Below, in pieces: positions 29,625 through 39,175 of a stretch of DNA of 64,000 nt. The stretch is taken from positions 19,772 to 83,771 of the forward strand of contig NYSS01000033.1 in the NCBI GenBank assembly GCA_002683135.1, written 5' to 3'. Numbering within the stretch: position 1 is the stretch's first letter; every line of letters begins with the position of its first letter. The position numbers and the translations under genes were made by a program. The DNA comes from Planctomycetota bacterium (GTDB lineage: Bacteria; Planctomycetota; GCA-002687715). Below the pieces are notes generated by a model that saw only the letters and a program-made list of their open reading frames with translations, had not been told where the DNA came from and searched no databases.

Positions 29625-30080
29625 ATGCGGCATCCCTTTCAACGGGCATCCAACGACAAGGACACGGTACGGACCGCGTTTCAGGTCGCTCTGGTGCGCG
29701 TCATCGAGGCTTACTCAGATGACGGCGGGCGCATGTCCGGACGCAAACTCAGCGGCCTGCTCGGCAAGTCCGCGAACCACATCTCCCAGATGCTGAACGA
29801 CGGGTTCGTCCCGTCCGGGCCGGCTGTCCTCGAGATGGCTGGGGTGCTCAAGCTCACGGACGCCGAGCGGGACGCGCTCGTTCGCGCTGCCATGGAGACA
29901 AAGGCGTCCCAGCGGTCCCGAGACAATTTCTGGATCAACGAGACGCGGCGGATGCTGGCGGAGTCCGATGCCGAGAAGGAGCGCTTGGTCAGCTTCCTGG
30001 CGTCGAAAGGGCTCCTCGACGCGTTCGTGGCTTGGTCCGACGGACAGTCGAACCGGAAGGAACAGTCACGCAAGGGCTGA
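29625..30080 (+). CDS. Helix-turn-helix (XRE-like) DNA-binding protein
   Basis: GRMSGRKLSGLLGKSANHISQMLNDGFVPSGPAVLEMAGVLKLTDAERDAL; AGGAGG ribosome binding site just upstream of ATG 29625. Confidence 0.72.
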   Translation: MRHPFQRASNDKDTVRTAFQVALVRVIEAYSDDGGRMSGRKLSGLLGKSANHISQMLNDGFVPSGPAVLEMAGVLKLTDAERDALVRAAMETKASQRSRDNFWINETRRMLAESDAEKERLVSFLASKGLLDAFVAWSDGQSNRKEQSRKG

Positions 30081-30397
30081 GGCGAACACGGTTTTTGGCC
30101 CTTTTTGGCGCCGGTTTCAGCGAGCTCGGCGTCTATACGAACGGACTGGGTACGGGGGGCTTCGCGGTCCAAACATCCCACCTCGGCAAGAAACGGCAAA
30201 CAAACACACACACCACTTTCGCACACCTCAGACTCACCGGACCGCGCCCCCCGGCACCCTTCTCTCCCGCTCCGTGACTCCCGCTCGAATCCCTTGGGGA
30301 GCGGCCTTCGGTCACGTCTCTTGAGCCGTTGCCCCTGTACTGACAACGTGTTACGTTCCATCGACCTCCTGCGCAAAGGCGCGGTTTGACGGCGACC

Positions 30398-33300
30398 ATG
30401 GACACGAAGAACCCGATCCGTTTCGTCACGGCGGCGTCGTTGTTCGACGGGCATGACGCGGCCATCAACGTCATGCGGCGGATCCTCCAGCAGGCGGGCT
30501 GCGAGGTGGTGCATCTCGGGCACAACCGAAGCGTCGCGGACATCGTCCAGGCGGCGATCCAGGAGGACGCTCAGGGCATCGCCGTGTCCTCCTACCAGGG
30601 CGGCCATCTGGAGTTCTTCAAGTACATGAAGGACCTCCTGGATGAGCACGGGGCCGGGCACATCAAGATCTTCGGGGGCGGCGGTGGGACGATCGTGCCG
30701 CGTGAGATCGAAGACCTGCATGCGTACGGCATCACCCGGGTGTTCTCGCCCGAGGATGGCCGACGCCTTGGTCTCGAGGGCATGATCAGTGCGATGGTCG
30801 AGGCCTGCGACTTCGACCCTCTCGAGGTCGCCGCGCCCACGTCGCTGTTGCCGAGCGGCGGGCCGGTGCTCGACGACAGCTGGCGATCGAGTCTCGAGAT
30901 CGCGCGGCTGATCACCTACGCCGAGCGCAACGGTGTGCGCCCTCCGCAGGAGGTCGAGGCGATCCTGGGGCCGCTTCGCGCGGCGTCGCAGGAGAAGAGC
31001 GGTCCCGTCGTTGGAATCACCGGGCCTGGGGGCGCCGGCAAGTCGTCGTTCACGGACGAGTTGCTCGTTCGCTACTTGCGCGATTTTCCCGACCATCGGG
31101 TAGCGGTGTTGGCTGTTGACCCGAGCAAGCGGACGACGGGCGGCGCCCTGCTGGGTGATCGCATCCGCATGAACGCGGCCTGCAACCCGCGCGTCTTCAT
31201 GCGCAGCCTCGCGACCCGTGGATCCGGCGCGGAGATCTCGGACTCGTTGGCAGAGGCGATCGATGTCGTCCGCGGCGTTGGCTTCGACCTCGTCATCGTG
31301 GAGACATCCGGGATCGGCCAGGGCTCGTCCGCGGTCGTCGACCTGACAGATGTCAGCCTCTACGTCATGACGCCTGAGTACGGGGCCGCATCCCAGCTAG
31401 AGAAGATCGACATGATCGATCTCGCGGACGTGGTGATCGTCAACAAGTTCGAGCGGCGCGGTGCCGAGGACGCGTTGCGTGACGTTCGTAAGCAGTACCG
31501 GCGTGCCCGGGAGCTGTTCCACGCGCCCCCTGACGAGGACCTGCCGGTATTCGGTTCGATCGCGGCGCGGTTCGCGGATCCCGGGGTGACGGCCGCGTAT
31601 CACAAGGTCGTCGCGTTGTTGAATGAGCGCTGTACCCATGCCCTGGTAGCCACCGGCGGTGTCGCGGGGGGGACTCCTGATCGCAACGCTGTCATCCCCG
31701 CGCACCGGACCCAGTATCTGTCCGAGGTCTCGGAGTGCGCCCGGCGATACCGTCGCTGGGCTGATGAGCAGGTGTGTCTGGCCGCGGAGCTCGACGGCCT
31801 CGAGGTCGCGCTGCGACGCGTCTCGGACGGAGGGCGTGACGCGGTCCAGGCTGCCTTGGAACAGGTGCGTTCCGAGATGGACCCTGTGGCGACCGCCGCG
31901 CTCGCGTCCTGGCCGGAGCTGCGCGAGGCGTATTCCGGCGACGAGCTCGTATCCAAGGTGCGCGACCGTGAGGTCCGGCAGCTGTTGCGTGTGCCGAGCC
32001 TCGCGGGAACCCCGGTGCCTCGGGTGGCCCTGCCCCGTGCGGAGGACAAGGCTTCGGTGTTGCGGTACCTGCTCCTCGAGAGCGTCCCGGGTCGTTTCCC
32101 CTTCACGGCTGGTGTGTTTCCGCTCAAGCGGGCCGACGAGGACCCGAAGCGGATGTTCGCTGGCGAGGGGGGGCCGGAGCGGACGAACCGGCGGTTCCAT
32201 TACCTGTCCCGCTCGGAGAAGGCGAAGCGCCTGAGCACGGCGTTCGACTCGGTGACTCTGTACGGAAACGATCCTGACTTGCGCCCCGATATCTACGGCA
32301 AGGTCGGGGAGAGCGGTGTCAGCGTCTGCACGCTCGATGACATGAAGGCGCTGTTCGATGGCTTCGACCTGTGCGAGGTCAACACCAGCGTCTCGATGAC
32401 GATCAACGGTCCCGCCCCGATGATCCTCGCCATGTTCCTCAACGCCGCCATCGATCAGCAGGTCGACCGCTTCGCCGCGGAGAAGGGACGCCAGCCGGAC
32501 CCCGAGGAGATGGCAGGGATCCGAGCGCGGACCCTCTCGGTAGCCCGGGGCACCGTACAGGCGGACATCCTCAAGGAGGATCAGGCACAGAACACCTGCA
32601 TCTTCAGCACCGAGTTCGCGCTTCGGATGATGGGTGACGTCCAGGCGTTCTTCATCGACAACGAGGTTCGGAACTACTACTCCGTGTCGATCAGCGGTTA
32701 CCACATCGCGGAGGCGGGGGCGAACCCGATTACCCAGCTGGCGTTCACTCTCGCCAACGGATTCACCTACGTCGAGTATTACCTGTCCCGCGGGATGGCC
32801 ATCGATGACTTCGCGCGCAACCTGAGCTTCTTCTTCTCAAACGGGCTCGATGCGGAGTACACCGTGCTCGGTCGCGTTGCGCGCCGGATCTGGGCGGTCG
32901 CCATGCGGGACGTGTACGGCGCTGGCGAGCGCAGCCAGAAGCTCAAGTACCACATCCAGACCTCGGGCCGATCCCTGCATGCGCAGGAGGTCGACTTCAA
33001 CGACATCCGTACGACGCTGCAGGCACTGTTGGCGCTGCAGGACCATTGCAATAGCTTGCACACCAACGCCTACGACGAGGCCGTCACCACCCCGACGGAG
33101 GACTCGGTGCGTCGCGCGATGGCGATCCAGTTGATCATCAACAAGGAGTACGGCATCGCGGCGTGCGAGAACGTGCTTCAGGGTTCTTACATGATCGACG
33201 AGCTCACGGATCTGGTTGAGGAGGCGGTCCTGAGTGAATTCGACCGCATCTCGGATCGCGGGGGTGTGCTGGGTGCGATGGAGACCCAGTACCAGCGCGG

Positions 33301-33652
33301 TCGCATTCAGGAAGAATCGCTGCTCTACGAGCGACTCAAGCACGCGGGCGAGCTGCCGATTGTCGGCGTCAACACGTTCGTGAACGAAGAGGTCGATCAC
33401 GAAGAAGCCATGGACGCGCTTGAGTTGACCCGCGCGTCTGACGCGGAAAAGAGCGCCCGGCTGGATCATCTGCACGCCTTCTGGAAGACCCACGCTGACG
33501 AAGAAGAGGACGCCTTGAGGCGCCTCCAGGACGTCGCGACGCAGGGTGGGAACATCTTCGCCGAGTTGCTGACCACGGTGCGCGTGGCCAGCCTCGGGCA
33601 GATCACCCAGGCGCTCTTCGACGTGGGCGGCGAATATCGCCGCAACATGTGA
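30398..33652 (+). CDS. icmF: Fused isobutyryl-CoA mutase (B12-binding + MeaB-like G-protein + mutase domains)
   Basis: ASLFDGHDAAINVMRRILQQAGCEVVHLGHNRS (B12 domain), GITGPGGAGKSSFTDEL (P-loop), FGGGGGTIVPREIEDLHAYGITRVFSP, NEVRNYYSVSISGYHIAEAGANPITQLAFTLANGFTYVEYYLSRGMAIDDFARNLSFFFSNGLDAEYTVLGRVARRIWA. Confidence 0.96.
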   Translation: MDTKNPIRFVTAASLFDGHDAAINVMRRILQQAGCEVVHLGHNRSVADIVQAAIQEDAQGIAVSSYQGGHLEFFKYMKDLLDEHGAGHIKIFGGGGGTIVPREIEDLHAYGITRVFSPEDGRRLGLEGMISAMVEACDFDPLEVAAPTSLLPSGGPVLDDSWRSSLEIARLITYAERNGVRPPQEVEAILGPLRAASQEKSGPVVGITGPGGAGKSSFTDELLVRYLRDFPDHRVAVLAVDPSKRTTGGALLGDRIRMNAACNPRVFMRSLATRGSGAEISDSLAEAIDVVRGVGFDLVIVETSGIGQGSSAVVDLTDVSLYVMTPEYGAASQLEKIDMIDLADVVIVNKFERRGAEDALRDVRKQYRRARELFHAPPDEDLPVFGSIAARFADPGVTAAYHKVVALLNERCTHALVATGGVAGGTPDRNAVIPAHRTQYLSEVSECARRYRRWADEQVCLAAELDGLEVALRRVSDGGRDAVQAALEQVRSEMDPVATAALASWPELREAYSGDELVSKVRDREVRQLLRVPSLAGTPVPRVALPRAEDKASVLRYLLLESVPGRFPFTAGVFPLKRADEDPKRMFAGEGGPERTNRRFHYLSRSEKAKRLSTAFDSVTLYGNDPDLRPDIYGKVGESGVSVCTLDDMKALFDGFDLCEVNTSVSMTINGPAPMILAMFLNAAIDQQVDRFAAEKGRQPDPEEMAGIRARTLSVARGTVQADILKEDQAQNTCIFSTEFALRMMGDVQAFFIDNEVRNYYSVSISGYHIAEAGANPITQLAFTLANGFTYVEYYLSRGMAIDDFARNLSFFFSNGLDAEYTVLGRVARRIWAVAMRDVYGAGERSQKLKYHIQTSGRSLHAQEVDFNDIRTTLQALLALQDHCNSLHTNAYDEAVTTPTEDSVRRAMAIQLIINKEYGIAACENVLQGSYMIDELTDLVEEAVLSEFDRISDRGGVLGAMETQYQRGRIQEESLLYERLKHAGELPIVGVNTFVNEEVDHEEAMDALELTRASDAEKSARLDHLHAFWKTHADEEEDALRRLQDVATQGGNIFAELLTTVRVASLGQITQALFDVGGEYRRNM

Positions 33653-33852
33653 AAAGCGAGATTCCCTAAACCGCTCCCCCCGTCCAGGTCGACAGATCCG
33701 GTAGAAGACCGGCCCCTCCCCGAACCACGCCTGCGGGGTCCGAGAAGCGACTTCCTCTGTCCGGTTGCGGCAGGCGGGGCCGCTTCATCCGGCCTTCATT
33801 AACCAGGTGGGCGGCGATCTCCAAGAGCGGTCGCCGCAGGGAGCAAGCAGCG

Positions 33853-35778
33853 ATGCCAGCCATGACAAGAGTAGTCCTTTTCCTGGCGGTCCTCGCCGGA
33901 CCGCTGAGCGCGCAGGTGCCGACGGGTGTCAACCTGGGCCGCGCCATCTACCCCGAGGCGGGGTTGGTGGCCATAGACGAGGTCACCGTAGCCGTACAGA
34001 CAGTCGGGGCGGACGGTTTCCTCGGTAGCTTCGATGACTCGGTGGCGATCCTGCGCGACATCGGCGGAGAGTGGAGCGTCGTGCACGTGGTCGTCGGTGT
34101 CATGACGCCTGGGCTGATCGCGGTCGGCGGGGGCAAGGTCGCGACGGTGACCTCGGGTGTCGACGGACGGGTGGCGACCCTCGACGACGCCGTCGTCGTC
34201 ATCCATGATTGCGCCTTGGGTACGCCGAGCAAGCAGAGCGTCCCGCTCGGTGGTGCGTTCGTCGGTGATCCGGCCCTGGTTGAGGACGTACGGACCGAAG
34301 ATCTGATCTCGAGTATCGGTGGAATGAGGGTCGCGGCCACCCTCTCCGGTCCTCACGCTACCCCGCCGTTGGCGGCATCCGATGTGGTGGCTCTGGTGGA
34401 TGTCTCGTCTGCGTCACCCACAGTGACCCACGTCGACGCAGGGACGTGGTTGCACCGGATGCCACCATCTCCTCACAGCTTGCCGGGAGAGATCCACGAG
34501 GTGTTGGTCGTTCACGGTAGGGGGGCCGACCAGGCGCCGACCACGGCGGACGATGTGTTTGTGGTCGTTGAGCGCTCCGGGTCTGGACCGTGGACGGTGC
34601 GTTCTGCCCAGGTCGGCGGTGGTTTTGTCGATGGATGGCGCTGCCGCACCCGACGCTTCGATTCGGACCACGCGGTCGCCGTGTTGGCGCTCCCCCAATC
34701 CCGCGCGGGCCTGAGCTACAGCCCGCCGGCGGATCTCGAGCCCTCTCAGCGCGCTTCGGTGGCTTTCCTGGCGGTGTCGGGTATGGAGGACCCAGCGGAT
34801 GTCCTGATCCCGAGCGTTCAGTGGTTGAGCGAATCTTCGCGATGGTTGCCACCGGCCCCATCGGTGCGTCACGTCTCGGCCTTTGTTTGTCTCACCGATA
34901 GGGTGCCGAACCAGCTCGTCGAGTTCACGGACCTGGATGCCCCCGAACCGACCTTGACCTGGCATGCGTGGCCGCGGGGATGGATCAATGAACCGGTGAT
35001 CGGCTTCGTCGGGCAGTCCATGCCCATCGCCACGAGCCGTGACGGCGCGATCGCTACGCCTCATCCACAAGTTGGACACGGGGGCGGTTGGACCTTCTCC
35101 GATAACGCGTCGATGGTGAGTGAAACGGTCGTTCTCAATGAAGGGGTCGTCGTGCAGCTCTCGAGTACGTCGCTGCGGTACGTGGAGAACGTGACCGGGG
35201 GTGGTGTGCCGCACTCGATCCCGAACCCGCCGGGACAGGTGCTCACGACCAATCTGGTGCGCTTGAGCGGTGGCTCCGTGGCGGCGTTGTCCGCAGGATT
35301 TGACGGCGTCCTCGGCAACACGGATGACGGCATCATGGTGTGGACAGGCCTGCCAGGGGTCACGGTCCTGGGGCAGGGCCACCCCGAGCGCTCAGATGGT
35401 GGGCCGCGACTGCGGGTAGCTGACGGGCTCTACCCGCGCGCCACCTCAACCGCCCCGATGAGGGTGCTGCGGGATCAGGCGGGGCCCGGTGCGCCCGGTT
35501 CCTGGCGATGGGGCTTCCTCTTGCTCAGCGCCCAGGCCGGCTTCCAGGATTACGGTTGGGGGCGCTCGTTCCTCTCATTCTCCGAGCTCTGGCAGCTCGC
35601 TGTGCTGGACCCGGCCGCCGGCGTCGGCTCCACCGGCATTGGGGTGTCCTACATCCCGTTACCTGGCAACGTGAGCCTGGTCGGTGTGGAGGCGGCGCTT
35701 CAGTGGATCGTCCACAACCCCCTGAGCCCTTGGGGCTACGACACCAGCAACGGACTCCAGGTTCGTTTCGGTTTGTGA
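33853..35778 (+). CDS. Secreted hypothetical protein with recurrent GxDGxxxxxDD motifs
   Basis: MTRVVLFLAVLAGPLSAQ signal; motifs GADGFLGSFDDSVAI, GVDGRVATLDDAVVV, GADQAPTTADDVFVV, GFDGVLGNTDDGIMV. Confidence 0.78.
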   Translation: MPAMTRVVLFLAVLAGPLSAQVPTGVNLGRAIYPEAGLVAIDEVTVAVQTVGADGFLGSFDDSVAILRDIGGEWSVVHVVVGVMTPGLIAVGGGKVATVTSGVDGRVATLDDAVVVIHDCALGTPSKQSVPLGGAFVGDPALVEDVRTEDLISSIGGMRVAATLSGPHATPPLAASDVVALVDVSSASPTVTHVDAGTWLHRMPPSPHSLPGEIHEVLVVHGRGADQAPTTADDVFVVVERSGSGPWTVRSAQVGGGFVDGWRCRTRRFDSDHAVAVLALPQSRAGLSYSPPADLEPSQRASVAFLAVSGMEDPADVLIPSVQWLSESSRWLPPAPSVRHVSAFVCLTDRVPNQLVEFTDLDAPEPTLTWHAWPRGWINEPVIGFVGQSMPIATSRDGAIATPHPQVGHGGGWTFSDNASMVSETVVLNEGVVVQLSSTSLRYVENVTGGGVPHSIPNPPGQVLTTNLVRLSGGSVAALSAGFDGVLGNTDDGIMVWTGLPGVTVLGQGHPERSDGGPRLRVADGLYPRATSTAPMRVLRDQAGPGAPGSWRWGFLLLSAQAGFQDYGWGRSFLSFSELWQLAVLDPAAGVGSTGIGVSYIPLPGNVSLVGVEAALQWIVHNPLSPWGYDTSNGLQVRFGL

Positions 35779-35808
35779 GCCGAGGGGCGTTCGTCCCGTG
35801 AGGCTGCC

Positions 35809-36144
35809 CTAAAACGGCGCGTCGGGCGGCATCATCTCGAGCGCCAGCAGGATCAAGGGGTGGGCGTGTTCGAGATGGGCGGCGAACGGTCCGTCGGTGT
35901 AGCCGCGGCTGCCGCGCGAGGCCATGGCCTGGTGAGGCTCGGCGATCAGCGAGATAACCGTCTCGCGGAACGGGGTGAAGGCGACCGAGTGCTCGATGGT
36001 CAGTCTGTAGAGGATGTCCCCGAGATCGGGCGCCAGGAGAGCCTGCAATTCGAACTGTTTCTCTGCGTCATCAGGGATGGCGAGGGGGCCCAACTCGTCG
36101 AGGGACTGGGTCAGGATGAGTTCGTAACGCTCCAGGATCTCCAT
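35809..36144 (-). CDS. Hypothetical protein
   Basis: 111-aa ORF MEILERYELILTQSLDELGPLAIPDDAEKQFELQALL... fills the gap between well-supported genes; no recognisable family. Confidence 0.55.
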   Translation of the reverse strand: MEILERYELILTQSLDELGPLAIPDDAEKQFELQALLAPDLGDILYRLTIEHSVAFTPFRETVISLIAEPHQAMASRGSRGYTDGPFAAHLEHAHPLILLALEMMPPDAPF

Positions 36145-36437
36145 AGCTCCAGCTGGGGGTAGGGGACGCTCCCCGTGAAGGGCGAACAGCGTCCGGACCT
36201 TGAAGTGTACCCCAGCAACTGAGCGGGGCTCCCACTCGATTCCCTTCGAGTTCTCATACGGGTGAGATCATGGTGGTGATCATCTGGGTTCCCTCTTTTC
36301 GGGCCCCGTGTCGCTCCGGTGTTCCCAAGTCTCGGATGCGTAAGGGCGTCACGATCCTGGCCCGAGGGGGATTGGATGTGGAACTCCGGCAGAATCCCGA
36401 CATGATGAAGAAGCAGGCAGGGTTTTCGGAGCTGATC

Positions 36438-39098
36438 ATGCGACGTGCGATGGCCATTCTCTTGCTTCTGGCCGGGGTGCTGAGTGCCCAGGAGACCCCT
36501 GTCTCCTGGACCGTCAAGTCGCCTGCGCAGGTCACGGCGAACGTGACGTTCACGCTCGATGTGACGGTCGCCATCGATCCGCCGTACCACATCTACGGGC
36601 TCGATCCGCAGGAGACAGGCGAGTCCACGGCCTTCTCGTCGCCGCCGCCGGATGACCGGGTGACCGTGACAGGGGAGCCCTCTCCGTCCCGTCCAGCGAG
36701 CCTCCACGATGACGAGTTCGGCAAGTACACGTACTGGGAGAACGAGGTCACCTTCAAGGTGTCGGTGCGGGTCAACGGGGCGGAGGCATCCGAGAAACTC
36801 ACGTTCGATCTCGTCATGGACTACATGGCGTGCACTGAGGAGGGTTGTCTGCCGCCGATGGCGCTGACGCGGCAGATCACGGTCGCGGTCGCCAAGGGTG
36901 AGGCGGCGTCGGACCCGCCGGCCGTCGATCCGATTGGTGCAGGCGAGTTTGGGGTCATCCCCGCCGATCCGGCCGAGCAGGCGTACCCGGTCACGCTCAA
37001 GGGCGGTTCGGTCGGCGAGGTCAAGGACGGGCGTTTCGACGCGAAGGTCACCGTGTCCATGGCGCCGCCGTATCACATCTACGGGTTCGGGGACTCGGAA
37101 GAATCGACCACGTTGAGCGTCGTCGGGACCGCGGGGGTCGCGCGAGCGGGTGATCCGACCGCGGACCGAACGCCCAAGGACTACGCCGACGAGTACAACA
37201 GCTACACCTACTGGGACGGCGATGTCACGCTGACCCTGCCCTTACGTATTGTCCGCGCGACGGCCGGCGAGGCCATCAAGTTCAAGCTCCGTGTCGCCCA
37301 CCTTGCTTGTGACGCGACAGGGTGTCTGCAGCCCAAGAACCTCGAACTCGATCTCGAGGTGACGTCGCCCGATCAGGTGGACGCGCCTTCGTCCACGTTC
37401 GACGGCGACGCGACGCCCGGTCAGCAGGTCGACCTCCTGATCCCGATAGGCGCCGCAGGGGCGACCGCTGGTGAGACGATCCCGGGGTCGAAGGTGCGGT
37501 TCTCGAAGGACCACCTCGCCGCGGCGGGGGACGGTGTGGTGGAAGCCATGGGCGACGGGCTAGCTCTCCGCGTGCCCGTCCTGGTTCACGAGAACCTGGC
37601 CGATGGGGAGGCCCTCGCGTTGGAGGGCTACGTCGAGCTGGCGTCCGGACGGATTCCGTTCACCGTCGCCGGGGCCGTGTCCCAGCCGATCACGGCCTTC
37701 ATCCTGCTCGCGGCGGTGGCGGCGCTGTTCGCGTTGCTCACGCCGTGCGTCTTCCCGATGATCCCGATCACCATCTCGTTCTTCACCAAGCAGGCCGAGT
37801 CGGCCCCGTACCCGCCGGTCACCATGGGTGCGGTCTACTGCATCGGGATCGTCTTCTCCTTCACGGCGATCGGTGTGCTCTTCACGCTGGCCCTCGGGCC
37901 CGGGGGCGCCATCGCCTTCGCCCAGAGCCGCGTGACGCTGGGTCTGATCGCGCTCTTGTTCATCGTCTTCGCGCTCTCGCTCTTCGGGATGTTCGAGTTG
38001 CAGCTCCCCGCGTCGGTGATGAACCTTGTGGGACGGGCGCAGGGTAAGGGGGGGCTCATCGGTGTCCTGCTCCTGGGGCTGCTGTTCGCGGTCACGAGCT
38101 TCGCTTGCACCGCGCCGTTCGTCGGGACCATCCTCGCCGGTGCGGCGGCTTCGGGCTCATGGACCCGACCGATCCTCGGGATGGTGGTCTTCTCCGGGGT
38201 CCTCGCGGTGCCGTTCTTTTTCTTGTCGATCTTCCCGTCACGGCTGAAGAGCATGCCTCGAGCCGGCAGTTGGCTGAACGAGGTGAAGGTCGTCATGGGC
38301 TTCGTCGAGATCGCGGCCGCGTTCAAGTTTCTGGGTGACATGGAGCCGACGATCTTCACGCGCTTCCTGATCCTCTGTGTCTGGACTGTCACGTTCAGCG
38401 TGTGTGGTTTCTACTTGCTCGGCCTGTTCCGCTTGCCTCACGATGCACCGAAGGAAAAGGTCGGTGTATTGGGAATGGTGTTCTCCTTGTTCTTCCTTGG
38501 CTTCGGGCTCTATTGCACGAAGGGGCTCGACGGCGAAGCGCTGTCCAAGGACATCGACGCCTACCTGCCGGACGAGGTGGTCGCGCGGACGCCCCTTGGA
38601 CGTCGTCAGGCGATCGTCAAGGAGCTCGGTCTCGTGGGGGGCTCGGATCGGGTGGGATACGACCGGGCATTCCATTACTGGGACAAGGACCGGGGACAGG
38701 TAGTCGACGAGGCTCCCTACGAGGACGCGCTGGCGGAGGCCAAGCGGCTCGGCACCGCGTTGTTCATCGATTTCACGGGCTATGCCTGACCCAACTGCCG
38801 TCAGGTGGAGAAGAATGTCTTCACCGACGAGAGGGTCCGGGAGGCCTTCAAGAAGTTCGTCGTCGTCAAGCTCTACTGTGATCAGAAGTACGGCCCTTCG
38901 TCGGGCGAGCGTGCCGCTTTCAACATGGAGTTGGAGAAGACGCTCACCCCCAGCACCCAGCAGCCCCAGTACGTCGTCCTCGACCCAGAGTCCCGGGAAG
39001 CGGTGGCCACCTGGGGATGGGTCCGGGCCCACCTGAGCGACCCGCAGTTGTTCGTGGACAAGATGCTCGCGGGGTTGCAGGCCGTGAAGGACTTCTGA
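36438..39098 (+). CDS. dsbD: Selenocysteine-containing DsbD-type thiol:disulfide interchange protein (UxxC in C-terminal thioredoxin domain; TGA 38787-38789 read as Sec)
   Basis: Signal peptide MRRAMAILLLLAGVLSAQ; two DsbD-alpha-like domains (YMACTEEGCLPP, HLACDATGCLQP); DsbD/CcdA membrane domain (LLTPCVFPMIPITISFF, SFACTAPFVGTILAGAA); C-terminal domain GTALFIDFTGYA-[TGA]-PNCRQVEKNVFTDERVREAFKKFVVVKLYCDQ..., in frame to a TGA stop at 39096-39098. The track splits it into 36270-38789 and 38805-39098. Confidence 0.9.
38787..38789 (+). other. In-frame TGA selenocysteine codon
   Basis: TGA sits exactly at the first Cys of the expected FTGYxCxNC motif; the frame continues for about 100 more conserved codons. 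Confidence 0.88.
38804..38825 (+). promoter_or_regulatory. Candidate bacterial SECIS stem-loop
   Basis: GGUGGAGA-AGAAUG-UCUUCACC: 8-bp stem (one G-U), 6-nt loop with G at loop position 2; loop starts 22 nt after the UGA. Confidence 0.8.
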
Positions 39099-39175
39099 CC
39101 GACACGCCTGCTGGGCCAGCCGTCTCCCTCCTATAATGTGCGGAGGCGGCGCTGGCCGCCGGGGAATGAACTGAG

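Noticed and set aside
30081-30397. Cobalamin riboswitch upstream of icmF
   Set aside because: Conserved B12-box sequences were not seen; only simple nested hairpins.
31397-32704. 435-aa minus-strand ORF
   Set aside because: Antisense to icmF.
38787-38789. TGA as a true stop, nonsense mutation or sequencing error (TGC to TGA)
   Set aside because: Not formally excluded without raw reads, but the exact coincidence with the redox Cys, continued coding conservation and the SECIS-like stem-loop favour Sec.
38805-39098. Separate 97-aa ORF (MEKNVFTDERVREAF...)
   Set aside because: It is in frame with the preceding DsbD ORF and completes its thioredoxin domain; treated as the C-terminal part of one selenoprotein.
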